A stretch of DNA of 64,000 bases, taken from NCBI RefSeq assembly GCF_900113545.1, contig NZ_FOPS01000003.1, positions 186,001 to 250,000 of the forward strand. The letters run 5' to 3'. Position numbers and translations under genes: made by a program. Below the pieces are notes generated by a model, which searched no databases, was not told where the DNA came from, and worked only from the letters and a program-made list of their open reading frames with translations. Of the stretch, positions 40,475-49,391 are shown piece by piece. Source of the stretch: Neisseria elongata subsp. elongata. Lineage in GTDB: Bacteria; Pseudomonadota; Gammaproteobacteria; Burkholderiales; Neisseriaceae. The first letter of the stretch is position 1, and each line of letters begins with the position of its first letter.

Positions 40475-40825
40475 TTAGTCGTCGCGGCGGACTGAAACCA
40501 CGCGACCGGTACGGGCATCGACCTTCACGTTGTATTCGCGCCCGCGTTTGATAATTTCCACATCATAATGCGGATAACCGTCATCACGGTCGAAATCAAT
40601 GTCTTTTACACGCCCGCCGATACGGGAGAGTGCGGCGCGTCTCGCCTGTGCATAGCTGATGTAGCGGCCATGTGCATACTTGGATCTTTTCGCCTTATAG
40701 CTTTGGCTGTAACGCGGACGGTAGTCATCATCATCGTACCAATCGTCATCGTCGGCGAAGGCGGGCGCGGCGGCCAGCAGGGCAAAGGCGGAAAGGGCGG
40801 CAATCAGAGTATGTTTGAATTTCAT
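40475..40825 (-). CDS. Periplasmic PepSY-domain protein
   Basis: A 116-residue protein with signal peptide (LIAALSAFALLAAAPAFA) and an unusually acidic mature N-terminus (DDDDWYDDDDYRPRY). The C-terminal ~65 residues form one PepSY unit: ISYAQARRAALSRIGGRVKDIDFDRDDGYPHYDVEII, then YNVKVDARTGRVVSVRRDD. PepSY domains often bind or inhibit peptidases or respond to divalent ions; the Asp cluster could bind metal. Regulatory partners are not adjacent. Confidence 0.82.
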   Translation of the reverse strand: MKFKHTLIAALSAFALLAAAPAFADDDDWYDDDDYRPRYSQSYKAKRSKYAHGRYISYAQARRAALSRIGGRVKDIDFDRDDGYPHYDVEIIKRGREYNVKVDARTGRVVSVRRDD

Positions 40826-40954
40826 CGTTTTTCCTTTTCGGTTGCGCCTTGTGTCGGCGTGATGTTATCAGCCGTTGTATACGGCAAGGGGCATGATACG
40901 TCCAATGGATTAGCGTAAGATTAGCATCTGCCCAAAGCAGCTGTTTTACGACAA

Positions 40955-40988
40955 AAGGCCGTCTGAAAGCTCTGTTTCAGACGGCCTA
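40955..40988. terminator. Paired AGGCCGTCTGAA hairpin after the OPT gene
   Basis: AAGGCCGTCTGAAAGC and TTTCAGACGGCCTAT pair with a 5-base loop, 15 bp beyond the OPT transporter stop and 130 bp upstream of the PepSY start. Confidence 0.7.
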
Positions 40989-41002
40989 TCCTATTTAAAG
41001 CA

Positions 41003-43027
41003 CTAAGCTTCGCGCCCTGCCTTCAACACCAGTCGGGCAAAGAGTGCGACACCGGCTGCGAAAAAGCCCAAGCCCAGCCATTTTGCCGCCGTATCCCAGT
41101 TTTCCAAATCAAGCGCGAGCGGCGCGTCCGAACCGCCGTTGGTCACGGAAACGGCGATGATGAAGGCCATTACCACGCCGACCAGGCTTTCGCCGACAAT
41201 CAGGCCTGCCGAAAACAGCGTACCAATGCGTTCGGCGTTTTTCAGACGGCCTTCACGGTTTTCCGCCTTTTTGCCGACCGCATACTTCAATACCGCCGCC
41301 AACAGCGCACCCGCCACAATCGGCATAGTCACCGACGGCGGCAGATAAATACCCATGCCCACCGCCAATACGGGCAGCGCAAGCTTGCCGCCGGACGATT
41401 TTTTCAACACCAAATCAACCACAATCAGCACAACGCCGATACCGACGCCGATAAAAATATAATCCCATTGTAGATTGTGCGAGAAGATACCTGTGGCAAT
41501 CGTCGTCATCAAAGTCGCCTGCGGGGCGGCCAGGGCCTGCGTCGCGTCCATGCCTTCGCGCGGCATCGCGCCGGTAAAGCCGTAGGCTTCATACAGCAAC
41601 TCCAACACCGGCGAAATCACAAATGCGCCGACGATACAGCCGATAATCAACGCCACCTGCTGCCGCCAAGGCGTCGCCTTCATCAGATAACCCGTTTTCA
41701 AGTCTTGCAGGTTATCATTCGAAATCGAAGCCACCGCAATAACGGACGAACCGCAAAACAGCGTCAGCGCGAGCAGGAACTTACGGTTGGCTTCGTCCGC
41801 CATCAAACCGTTCGACTCGCCCACCAGCAGCAACACCAGCGAAATCGCCACAATCGACACAATCCCCACACCCGAAATCGGGCTGGAAGACGAACCGACC
41901 AAGCCTGCCATATAACCGCAGGCGGCGGCCACCAAAAAGCCGATGACGGAAGCCAAAAGCGTGCACACAATCACCAACAACCATGCCATGCCGCCGGAAA
42001 TGTGCGAATCGCCGATAAAGTGGTAGAAAGATACGCCCAAAATCAACATCATGGACAACACCCAGAAAATCATGGCCTTAGGCGATAAATCCTGCTCCAC
42101 GCGTTCCGCTGCGGGCGCACCGCCGCCGAAGCTTTTGAACGACATTTTCATGCCTTCTATCATCGGCTTGATCAGCATCAAAAGCGTCCAAACCGCCGCA
42201 ATACCGATGGTACCCGCGCCGATAAAGCGTACTTTTTCCTTCCACAGCTTCATCGCAAACGCCACCATTTCCATATCGGCGGGCTGCGGAACGCCGGACG
42301 AAAAATACGGCACGGCCACGCCCCAGGCAATCGAGATGCCCAACAGGATGGCGATACCGCCCGTCAGCCCGACCAAATAGCCTGCGCCCAACAATGCCAG
42401 CGAAAAGCCCATCGGCAGTTGGAAAATCGCCGCACCGCTCTTAAACCAATAACTCGCGCTGTCGGCCGCCACACGCAAGCCGCCGGTGCAGAAACTCACC
42501 ACACCTGCCAGCGCGCCGCCGGTCGCCAGTTCTTTGATGCCGCTGCCGCCTTTTTCATCCTGTCCTTCTTCATGGCTGCCGACCTTCAAAATCTCAGCCG
42601 CCGCCACACCTTCCGGATAAGGCAAATCGCTTTTCACCACCATCGCATAACGCAGCGGTACGGTGAAAATCACGCCCAAAATACCGCCCGCCATACACAG
42701 CAGCGCAGTCTGCCAAAACGGGAAACCGCTCCAGTAGCCGGCCATCAAGAGGCCGGGCAGGACGAAAATAATGCTCGAAAGCGTACCCGCTGCCGAAGCC
42801 TGCGTCTGCACCATATTGTTTTCCAAAATATTGCTGCCTTTGAAAAACTTCAAAACCGCCATCGAAATCACCGCCGCCGGAATCGACGAAGCGAAAGTCA
42901 GGCCGACTTTCAGGCCGAGGTAAACGTTGGACGCGGTAAACACGACGGTAATCAGCGCGCCGAGTATCATGCCCCGCAGCGTCAGCTCGCGGTAGTCGGC
43001 ATAAGGATCGTGGGAAGGTTGGGTCAT
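41003..43027 (-). CDS. OPT-family oligopeptide/metal-chelate transporter
   Basis: A 674-residue integral membrane protein with about 15 hydrophobic segments. The start (ELTLRGMILGALITVVFTASNVYLGLKVGLTFASSIPAAV) and DLPYPEGVAAAEIL are diagnostic of the bacterial OPT family, as is NLQDLKTGYLMKATPWRQQVALI later. OPT proteins move oligopeptides or metal chelates with protons; the substrate here is unknown. It has one in-gene TTCAGACGGCCT site. It is divergent from the NhaC gene. Confidence 0.85.
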   Translation of the reverse strand: MTQPSHDPYADYRELTLRGMILGALITVVFTASNVYLGLKVGLTFASSIPAAVISMAVLKFFKGSNILENNMVQTQASAAGTLSSIIFVLPGLLMAGYWSGFPFWQTALLCMAGGILGVIFTVPLRYAMVVKSDLPYPEGVAAAEILKVGSHEEGQDEKGGSGIKELATGGALAGVVSFCTGGLRVAADSASYWFKSGAAIFQLPMGFSLALLGAGYLVGLTGGIAILLGISIAWGVAVPYFSSGVPQPADMEMVAFAMKLWKEKVRFIGAGTIGIAAVWTLLMLIKPMIEGMKMSFKSFGGGAPAAERVEQDLSPKAMIFWVLSMMLILGVSFYHFIGDSHISGGMAWLLVIVCTLLASVIGFLVAAACGYMAGLVGSSSSPISGVGIVSIVAISLVLLLVGESNGLMADEANRKFLLALTLFCGSSVIAVASISNDNLQDLKTGYLMKATPWRQQVALIIGCIVGAFVISPVLELLYEAYGFTGAMPREGMDATQALAAPQATLMTTIATGIFSHNLQWDYIFIGVGIGVVLIVVDLVLKKSSGGKLALPVLAVGMGIYLPPSVTMPIVAGALLAAVLKYAVGKKAENREGRLKNAERIGTLFSAGLIVGESLVGVVMAFIIAVSVTNGGSDAPLALDLENWDTAAKWLGLGFFAAGVALFARLVLKAGREA

Positions 43028-43330
43028 GGTCGTAAAGCCTTTTTACAATGTATTTTTCAAGATACGGGCCGCATCCTCAGGGCAAAAAGCACGGACTTTG
43101 CGGCGGCATGCGCGGCATAGTGTTGCGATTGCAAGGAAATGTCAAGTTTTATCCAAAAATGCAAAGGCCGGATCGGCGGTTTCAGGCCGTCTGAAACCGC
43201 CCCGCAGGCCGAAACGCCGCCCGCCAAATGCCTTCAAACGGGTAAAAAGAGAGATAAGTCGGGTAAACGTCATATAAATCGGCTACAATACATCATTCAT
43301 TTGTTATTGCTTTTTCAGACGGAGAAACCA

Positions 43331-44707
43331 GTGTTTGCCTTCAAACCCCTGCTTGAGATGCCGCGCAAAGAAGCTTTCGCCGTTGCGGCGGCAGTCGTGG
43401 CCGCCATGGGCTATACCATTATTGCCCTCGGCTGGCTGCCCCATATGACCATCATCGCCGCCATTACCGCCCTCTTGGTGTACGGCCTGTTGCGCGGTTT
43501 GAAATATGAAGACATGCAGCGCGGCATGGCGGCCTCGCTCAGTCAGAGCATGGGCGCGGTTTACCTGTTTTTCTTCATCGGCCTGATGGTAAGCGCGCTG
43601 ATGATGTCCGGCTCGATTCCCACGCTGATGTATTACGGCTTCGGCTTCATTTCGCCCGAATATTTCTATCTTTCCGCCTTCGTCCTCAGCTCGCTGATCG
43701 GCGTCAGCATCGGCAGCAGCCTGACCACCTGCGCCACCGTCGGCGTGGCCTTTATTGGCATGGGCGAAGCCTTCCACGCCGATTTGGCGATGACGGCGGG
43801 CGCAATCGTTTCCGGTGCGTTTTTCGGCGACAAAATGTCGCCCCTGTCCGACACCACCGGCATTTCCGCCTCCATTGTCGGCATCGATTTGTTCGAACAC
43901 ATTAAAAACATGGCCTACACCACCGTTCCGGCCTGGATACTGACCGCCCTGTTTACCGGCTGGCTGCTGCCCGCCGCCGCGGCCAACGACTTGAACAGCA
44001 CCGCCGTTTTCCGCCAACAGCTCGAAGCCTCAGGCTTGGTGCATGCCTATTCGCTGATACCGTTTGCCCTGCTGGTGGTACTGGCCGTCCGCCGCGTCAA
44101 TGCCGTCGTGGCCATGATTGCAACCATCGCCGTTTCCGTCGCCATCACCTACCTGCACAGCACGCCCGATTTGGCCAAACTCGGCGGCTGGTTTTACAGC
44201 GGCTTCTCACTGGAAGGCGAATTCGACAAAATCGGCAAACTGGTATCGCGCGGCGGTTTGGAAAGCATGTTTTTCACCCAGACCATCGTCATCCTCGGCC
44301 TGAGCCTCGGCGGACTGATGTTCTCGCTGGGCATCATCCCCAGCCTGCTTGAAGGCATGCGCCGCTTCCTCACCACCGCCGGACGCGCCACCGCCAGCGT
44401 GGCGGCCACCTCCGTGGGCGTAAACGTCTTAATCGGCGAACAATACCTCAGCATCCTGCTGTCGGGCGAAACCTTCAAACCCGTTTACGACAAACTCGGC
44501 CTGCATCCGCGCAACCTCTCGCGCACACTGGAAGACGCGGGTACCGTCATCAACCCCCTCGTTCCCTGGAGCGTCTGCGGCGTATTCATTGCCAACGCCT
44601 TGGGCGTTCCCGTATTGAACTACCTGCCCTACGCCTTCTTCTGCTACCTCAGCCTGATACTGACCCTGCTGTTCGGCTGGACAGGCCTGACCCTGAGCAA
44701 AAAATAA
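43331..44707 (+). CDS. nhaC: Na+/H+ antiporter, NhaC family
   Basis: A 458-residue membrane antiporter with ~12 helices. Family motifs include GVSIGSSLTTCATVGVAFIGMG, SGAFFGDKMSPLSDTTGISASI (functional Asp residues) and VGVNVLIGEQYLSILLSGE plus DAGTVINPLVPWSVCG. The start is GTG after GGAGAAACCA; a longer frame upstream would read through uptake-site DNA. The 303-bp gap from the OPT gene holds one AGGCCGTCTGAA site (43183), a TACAAT box at 43284 and no gene I can support. Confidence 0.85.
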   Translation: MFAFKPLLEMPRKEAFAVAAAVVAAMGYTIIALGWLPHMTIIAAITALLVYGLLRGLKYEDMQRGMAASLSQSMGAVYLFFFIGLMVSALMMSGSIPTLMYYGFGFISPEYFYLSAFVLSSLIGVSIGSSLTTCATVGVAFIGMGEAFHADLAMTAGAIVSGAFFGDKMSPLSDTTGISASIVGIDLFEHIKNMAYTTVPAWILTALFTGWLLPAAAANDLNSTAVFRQQLEASGLVHAYSLIPFALLVVLAVRRVNAVVAMIATIAVSVAITYLHSTPDLAKLGGWFYSGFSLEGEFDKIGKLVSRGGLESMFFTQTIVILGLSLGGLMFSLGIIPSLLEGMRRFLTTAGRATASVAATSVGVNVLIGEQYLSILLSGETFKPVYDKLGLHPRNLSRTLEDAGTVINPLVPWSVCGVFIANALGVPVLNYLPYAFFCYLSLILTLLFGWTGLTLSKK

Positions 44708-44718
44708 AGGCGGGACAA

Positions 44719-44761
44719 AAAGGCCGTCTGAAACCGTATTTCAGATTTTCAGACGGCCTTT
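44719..44761 (+). terminator. Paired AGGCCGTCTGAA terminator after nhaC
   Basis: AAGGCCGTCTGAAA and TTTCAGACGGCCTTTCC are arms around an 14-base loop, 12 bp after the nhaC stop. Confidence 0.75.
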
Positions 44762-44852
44762 CCGGATAAACGCATCCGATACGCCCCGCAGGCAACCACG
44801 GCGGGGCCGCATCCCGTATAGGCCGTCTGAAAAGGCAAGGGCGGCCGAATTT

Positions 44853-44861
44853 TGTTATACT
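44853..44861 (+). promoter_or_regulatory. Extended -10 promoter of the 44899 lipoprotein
   Basis: TGTTATACT is an extended -10 element 37 bp before the lipoprotein ATG, just after an unpaired AGGCCGTCTGAA site at 44820. No convincing -35 is visible. Confidence 0.5.
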
Positions 44862-44898
44862 GACCGCTTGTCAAAACAACACACTTGGAAAAACCGTC

Positions 44899-45486
44899 AT
44901 GAACATCAAATTTGCCGCCCTGCTGGCCGCAGCCGCCCTTTCCGTATCCGCCTGCGAACAGCAAGCCGCCACACCCGGCCAAGCTTCGGCAACCCCGGCC
45001 GCCGACACCGCTTCCGCCACTCCGGCCGACGCTCCGTCCGCGCCGCCCGCCGCCGCACCGCAAACCCTGACCAGTAGCGACAACGCCGTCAGCATCTCCG
45101 TAACCGGCAATTTCCAAGACCAACTCGGCGGCAACGCCCTGCCCGAAGGCGCGGAAGCAGGCACCATCCTTCAACAATACGACGAAAACACCGACATCAC
45201 CCTCACCGTCGTCGATGCAGGCAAACCCGTCAAACCCGCCAAAGAATACTACGCCAACCTGAAAACCGCATTGGAACAGGCCGGTTTTGCCAACCTGAAA
45301 GCCGGTGCCGCAACAGAAAACCGCATGGACTATTCCTTCACCGATGCCGAAGGCAACAACCACAACTGCATCAACATCTACAGCCCCGACAACCTCTACG
45401 CCGTCTGCGCCTTCAGCAGCAGTGCCGACAACGCGACACTGGCCGAAACGCTCAAAGACGTCAAACTGCTGAAAAAAGCGATGTAA
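44899..45486 (+). CDS. Lipoprotein with Ala/Pro/Thr-rich linker
   Basis: A 195-residue lipoprotein: signal LLAAAALSVSAC gives Cys19 as lipid anchor. A low-complexity linker rich in Ala, Pro, Ser and Thr runs to about residue 57, then a ~135-residue globular domain with two cysteines (NCINIY and AVCAF), probably disulfide-linked. The domain has the look of a conserved neisserial surface or periplasmic lipoprotein, but I cannot name the family. Flanked by paired hairpins. Confidence 0.7.
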   Translation: MNIKFAALLAAAALSVSACEQQAATPGQASATPAADTASATPADAPSAPPAAAPQTLTSSDNAVSISVTGNFQDQLGGNALPEGAEAGTILQQYDENTDITLTVVDAGKPVKPAKEYYANLKTALEQAGFANLKAGAATENRMDYSFTDAEGNNHNCINIYSPDNLYAVCAFSSSADNATLAETLKDVKLLKKAM

Positions 45487-45503
45487 AACGCGCGTACGCA
45501 ACA

Positions 45504-45560
45504 CGAGGCCGTCTGAAAGCACCTGCTCCAACAAAGCAACCGCCTTTCAGACGGCCTTTC
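45504..45560 (+). terminator. Paired AGGCCGTCTGAA hairpin before ribD
   Basis: GAGGCCGTCTGAAAG and CTTTCAGACGGCCTTTCC pair across a ~24-base loop. It ends the lipoprotein transcript, 30 bp before ribD. Confidence 0.7.
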
Positions 45561-45589
45561 CGCCAACAAAACCACCCGCACCGACCGCC

Positions 45590-46738
45590 ATGTCCCGACC
45601 ACCATCCCCCGCCGCACCCTCCGCCCCCGTTTTCAGCGACACCGACCGCGACATGATGCGCCGCGCCCTGACCCTCGCCGCCGAAGGCCGCTTCTCCACC
45701 TCGCCCAACCCGCGCGTCGGCTGCATCATCGCACACGGCGGCCAAATTGTCGGCCAAGGCTTCCACCTCAAAGCGGGCGGCCCCCATGCCGAAGTCCACG
45801 CCCTCTGTCAGGCGGGCGAAAACGCGCGCGGTGCCACCGCCTACGTTACCCTCGAACCATGCAGCCACTACGGCCGCACCCCGCCCTGCGCCGAAGCCCT
45901 GATACAGGCGGGCGTATCGCGCGTCGTCGCCGCCATCGCCGACCCCAACCCGCAAGTGGCGGGCAAAGGCCTGGCCATGCTCTCCGCCGCAGGCATCCGA
46001 ACCGAAAGCGGCCTGCTCGAAACCGAAGCGCGCGAACTCAACCGCGGCTTCCTGTCACGCATCGAACGCGGCCGCCCCTTCGTCCGCCTCAAATGCGCCG
46101 CCTCCCTCGACGGCAAAACCGCCCTTTCAGACGGCCTCAGCCAATGGATTACCGGCGAAGCCGCCCGACACGACGTACAAATCCTGCGCGCCGAAAGCTG
46201 CGCCGTCCTCACCGGCATCGGCACCGTACTGGCCGACGACCCCCAACTCAACGTCCGCGCCTTCCCCACCCTGCGCCAACCCCTCCGCATCGTCCTCGAC
46301 AGCCGCCTGCGCCTGCCGCCGACGGCCAAACTGCTGGCCGACCCCGCATCGCCCGTCCTGCTCCTGACCGCCGTCCCGCCCGAAAAATACCCCGCCGCCC
46401 TCGCCGCCGTCCCGCATCTCGACATCCTGACCGTCCCCGCCACCGACGGCCGCATCAGCCTGCCCGCCGCCCTCCCTCTGCTGGCGGAACGCGGCATCGG
46501 CGAACTCCTGGTCGAAGCAGGCGCAACGCTGTGCGGCGCATTCCTGCAGGCAGGCTTGGCGGACGAAATCGTCCTCTACCAAGCGGGCAAAATCCTCGGC
46601 GGCAACGCCCGCAGCCTGTTCGACCTGCCCGAAAACCCCGCCGCACTGCAACAACCCGCATCATGGCAAACCCGTTCCGTAACAATCCTCGACGGCGGCG
46701 ACCTCAAACAAGTGCTGCGTAAAAAAGAGGCCGTCTGA
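45590..46738 (+). CDS. ribD: Riboflavin biosynthesis deaminase/reductase RibD
   Basis: A 382-residue bifunctional enzyme for two early steps of riboflavin synthesis. The deaminase zinc site is PHAEVHAL (His66, Glu68) and PCSHYGRTPPC (Cys91, Cys100). The reductase half (~residues 155-370) has VRLKCAASLDGKTALSDGLSQWITG and LLVEAGATLCGAFLQAGLADEIVLY. The stop is supplied by an AGGCCGTCTGAA site (KKEAV then stop). Another uptake site encodes part of ALSDGLSQ. No other rib gene is adjacent. Confidence 0.93.
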   Translation: MSRPPSPAAPSAPVFSDTDRDMMRRALTLAAEGRFSTSPNPRVGCIIAHGGQIVGQGFHLKAGGPHAEVHALCQAGENARGATAYVTLEPCSHYGRTPPCAEALIQAGVSRVVAAIADPNPQVAGKGLAMLSAAGIRTESGLLETEARELNRGFLSRIERGRPFVRLKCAASLDGKTALSDGLSQWITGEAARHDVQILRAESCAVLTGIGTVLADDPQLNVRAFPTLRQPLRIVLDSRLRLPPTAKLLADPASPVLLLTAVPPEKYPAALAAVPHLDILTVPATDGRISLPAALPLLAERGIGELLVEAGATLCGAFLQAGLADEIVLYQAGKILGGNARSLFDLPENPAALQQPASWQTRSVTILDGGDLKQVLRKKEAV

Positions 46739-46770
46739 AAACGGATTTTTCACCTTTCAGACGGCCTTTT
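46728..46770 (+). terminator. Paired AGGCCGTCTGAA terminator overlapping the ribD stop
   Basis: GAGGCCGTCTGAAAACGG and TTTCAGACGGCCTTTTG pair across a short loop. The left arm contains the ribD stop codon, so the terminator cannot be lost without altering the protein end. Confidence 0.75.
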
Positions 46771-46907
46771 GCCCCATAAACAACCGCATACATCACAAAC
46801 ACTCAGGCGGCTGAAGCGGCTTTTCCGCAACCGCCGCACCCAACTCCGAACAACCCGCCCGACAAACACACCGCCCGCCGCTTGCAAGCTGCCCCAAGGA
46901 GCCGCCC

Positions 46908-47540
46908 ATGAACTTCGCCAACCTCCACCAAAACTTCATCCTCCTCTCCCCGCTCACCCTCAACCAACACCTCGACAACCACGGCTTCTGGCCCGCATTC
47001 ATCGCCGAAACCACCCCCCTCGCCCGCAACATCAAAGGCACGCCCCGCATCAACGCCGGCCAATTTGACGGCGGCAAGGCAATCAAACACGGCCGCCTGT
47101 CGTGGCGCGACGAAACCCTGCAAAAACTCGCCGACAACTACCACCGCAGCACCCGGCCGGACACCTTCCATTTCGACTTCTTCTCCGCCGAATTCCCCTC
47201 CCCCGCCACCTGCGCCAAACAAAACACCACCCCCGCCCTGACCCTGAAACTGACCGGCATCTACGGCTGCAGCCACAGCGGCCTGCTGCTCAGCTTCCGC
47301 CAAGACCATTTCGACGAACTGGGCGAAACCGCCGTAAACGCATCCCTCAACCGCCTCACCGCCCTGCTGCAAACCACCCTGCGGCTAAAAAAACAACGGC
47401 AATACGCCTATCCCTGCAACGGCGGCACCCACGGCGCATGGACAAACTGCATCATGGACTTATTCCCCGCCGATGCCGCCGAACCGAACGGCGGAGGCTG
47501 GACAATCAACGAAGAGCTTGCCAACTGGGCAAAGTTTTAA
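46908..47540 (+). CDS. Hypothetical cytoplasmic protein
   Basis: A 210-residue soluble protein I do not recognise. It lacks signal and membrane segments. Notable stretches are DNHGFWPAFIAETTPLARNI, HGRLSWRDETLQKLADNYH, and the Cys/Gly-rich IYGCSHSGLLLSF and YPCNGGTHGAWTNCIMDLF. AAGGAGCCGCCC precedes the ATG. Codon use is GC-rich, like the neighbours. The 170 bp to the left is a ribD terminator and a GC-rich leader. Confidence 0.6.
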   Translation: MNFANLHQNFILLSPLTLNQHLDNHGFWPAFIAETTPLARNIKGTPRINAGQFDGGKAIKHGRLSWRDETLQKLADNYHRSTRPDTFHFDFFSAEFPSPATCAKQNTTPALTLKLTGIYGCSHSGLLLSFRQDHFDELGETAVNASLNRLTALLQTTLRLKKQRQYAYPCNGGTHGAWTNCIMDLFPADAAEPNGGGWTINEELANWAKF

Positions 47541-47603
47541 ACATCAGCCGATAAAAACAAATCAACCGTAAACCTTATCTGCCGTAACTGTCTGCAAATG
47601 GAA

Positions 47604-47638
47604 GAGGCCGTCTGAAAAAACGTTTCAGACGGCCTCTA
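47604..47638. terminator. Paired AGGCCGTCTGAA bidirectional terminator
   Basis: GAGGCCGTCTGAAA and TTTCAGACGGCCTC pair with a six-base loop between the converging hypothetical and pentapeptide-repeat genes. Confidence 0.75.
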
Positions 47639-47659
47639 AGCAACACAAGGCGCGGTCAG

Positions 47660-48895
47660 CTAAGGCATGATTTGCTCTTCCCGCTCATTCAATATATACA
47701 TCCCTGTTTCATCATGAAATTTTTTCATGACGGCCATTTTTTCGACCTTTGTCAATGCTTCCCATTCGGGATCAGTTTCTGCTTTCCATTCGAGATAAAT
47801 TTTGTCTTTAAAATCCTCTTCGGTAATTTTAGAACCAGTAAGACCGCCATCATTTACTCGTTTTAGTTGCTCCCACCCAAAAAGGTCGCATCCACTTAAA
47901 TTCGCATTTTGCATTTTGGCTCTAATTAAATTTGCATCTTGCAAATCGGCTAAAATTAAATGTGCACCTTGCAAATCGGCTCTAAATAAATGTGCACCTT
48001 GCAAATTGGCTAAAATTAAAGTTGCACCTTGCAAATTGGCTAAAGTTAAATTTGCACCTTGCAGTTTGGCTTCATCTAAATTTGCACCTTGCAGTTTGGC
48101 TACCGACAAATCGGCATATTGCAGATTCACACCATCCAATTGACTTTCTTCAAAATGAGCTTTTTTTAGATAGGCTCCCCGAAAATCAACTCCGCTCAAA
48201 TTCAAACACGACCAATTCCTGGCCCTTTCATCAACCCCGCTCAAATGAAAATTCATCCCGGCCAGGCAAATATTCGGCAGCATTTCAGAAAAATCGCGTA
48301 GATTCAGCTGCATATTTTTTCGATTTAAGCTGAGCAGTACCTGGGTTAAAGCCACACCCATAGGACTTTCTGCCCTCCGTCTTAATTCTTCAATAATTGC
48401 TTGCGCCTCATGATCAGATAAATTTTCCTTTTCCCATTTCTTCAAACTGTCCTGCTGCATTGCCTGCCAGGCGGATTTCAACAGATTGAATGCCGGCATG
48501 CGGAAACTTTCGCCATAATCGCCTCTGAAAAACGGCAGCAGGTTGTAGATGGCGGAAATCTGTAAGGCGACCGCGCCCTCACGCTTGCCAAAAGTATCGA
48601 AACCCTCGGCATTCGGTTTTTTGCCGTACTCTTCCGTTTTCTCCGTCGTACGCTCAATAAGCTGAAATTCTCCATCAATTTCGCCCTTGTCTTTTAAACC
48701 TTCCTTTTGCGTGGTTTTATCAATCGTTTTGATTTCCGGCAAATGTGCGCCGCTCACCCATTCGGAAAGCTTTTGAAACTCCTTCAGATTGATGTCTTTC
48801 CGTTGGTTTTCGATTTGCTGCCTGTTGTTTTCGTCGCGGAAATGCCAGATGGCGAAGGCGACAGGTGCGGAACGACCAAAATAATAAAATTCCAA
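47660..48895 (-). pseudogene. Pentapeptide-repeat protein, main part, separated from its start by a frameshift
   Basis: A 411-residue frame. Residues ~1-210 are soluble (FRDENNRQQIENQRKDINLKEFQKL is a recurring juxtamembrane segment in membrane-tethered pentapeptide proteins); residues ~235-350 are pentapeptide repeats of the A(D/N)LxG type, expected to form a right-handed beta-helix. The only start is a poor TTG inside what should be a transmembrane helix. The missing N-terminus is the frame at 48784-49125; one extra base near 48871 would rejoin them. It is either a pseudogene, a phase-variable gene, or a base-call error. DNA is more AT-rich than its neighbours. Confidence 0.7.
47911..48120 (-). 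repeat. Seven 30-bp tandem repeats in the pentapeptide-repeat gene
   Basis: Seven in-phase 30-base units run here, each encoding two pentapeptides (such as LANLQGATLI and LADLQGAHLF). Adjacent units differ by only a few bases, with recurring GCACCTTGCAAATTGGCTAA. DNA identity beyond what the protein needs points to recent unit expansion or conversion. Confidence 0.8.
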
Positions 48896-49125
48896 AACCC
48901 GGCGGATTTCCCCATAAGCTCTAGGAAGGGAATTTGAAAAAAGCTAAACAAAACGAAAAAAATAACAAGGGACGCTATTCCTGCACAAAAAACTTTCCAT
49001 GCATTGGTCAATTTTCTCCAAGCATATGCTCCTCCCAAAACAATCAGACCAAACACTACAATCATCCACTTACGGGCAGCAAACCAAACACCGATTTGCT
49101 CCCAAATGTAATCCGCATTTCCCAT
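48784..49125 (-). CDS. N-terminal transmembrane part of the frameshifted pentapeptide-repeat protein
   Basis: A 113-residue frame from a good ATG with AGGATGAGCA upstream. It encodes three hydrophobic segments (MIVVFGLIVLGGAYAW, VFCAGIASLVIFFVLFSFF, GFWNFIILVV) and then a Ser/Pro/Thr-rich tail that looks out of frame. The tail region in another frame reads SAPVAFAIWHFRDENN, the natural continuation. So this is most likely the 5' part of one ~485-residue gene with the frame at 47660-48895, not a separate protein. Confidence 0.65.
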   Translation of the reverse strand: MGNADYIWEQIGVWFAARKWMIVVFGLIVLGGAYAWRKLTNAWKVFCAGIASLVIFFVLFSFFQIPFLELMGKSAGFWNFIILVVPHLSPSPSGISATKTTGSKSKTNGKTSI

Positions 49126-49333
49126 TGCTCATCCTTTCGTCAATCAGCCTCGACATTTTCCATGCCACACCCGCCCGAGACAAGCCGCCGCCTGTATGAA
49201 CCTCCTTCCCACAGGGAATGTGCGACATATCCGCATAAAATTTCGGTTTCCTCGAAACCAGCCGAAAGGCAATCCGCCGTTTCGACATCTTCCTTTCAGA
49301 CGGCCTTTCCCTTTCAGGCCGTCTGAAAAAACA

Positions 49334-49359
49334 AAAGCCGGGCATCGATACCCGGCTTT
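49334..49359 (-). terminator. Rho-independent terminator of kdsC-lptC-lptA
   Basis: AAAGCCGGG and CCCGGCTTT form a 9-bp GC-rich stem with loop CATCGATA; on the minus strand it is followed by TTGTTTTTTC. Flanking it, TTCAGACGGCCT sites at 49295 and 49381 and an AGGCCGTCTGAA at 49317 give a larger alternative pairing. The rest of 49126-49391 is leader of the pentapeptide gene. Confidence 0.75.
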
Positions 49360-49391
49360 CATTGTGCTGCCCGCGCTATTTTTCAGACGGC

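Noticed and set aside
43139-43330. 64-codon N-terminal extension of the NhaC antiporter
   Set aside because: It encodes Lys/Pro/Ala-rich sequence through an AGGCCGTCTGAA site; the GTG at 43331 has a good GGAGA site and starts the membrane domain.
47881-48130. Regular 30-bp repeats suggestive of a CRISPR array
   Set aside because: There are no unique spacers; the units are contiguous, in frame, and encode pentapeptides.
48784-49125. A toxin-antitoxin or two-gene overlap for the pentapeptide locus
   Set aside because: The continuity of the hydrophobic segment across the frames makes a frameshifted single gene simpler.
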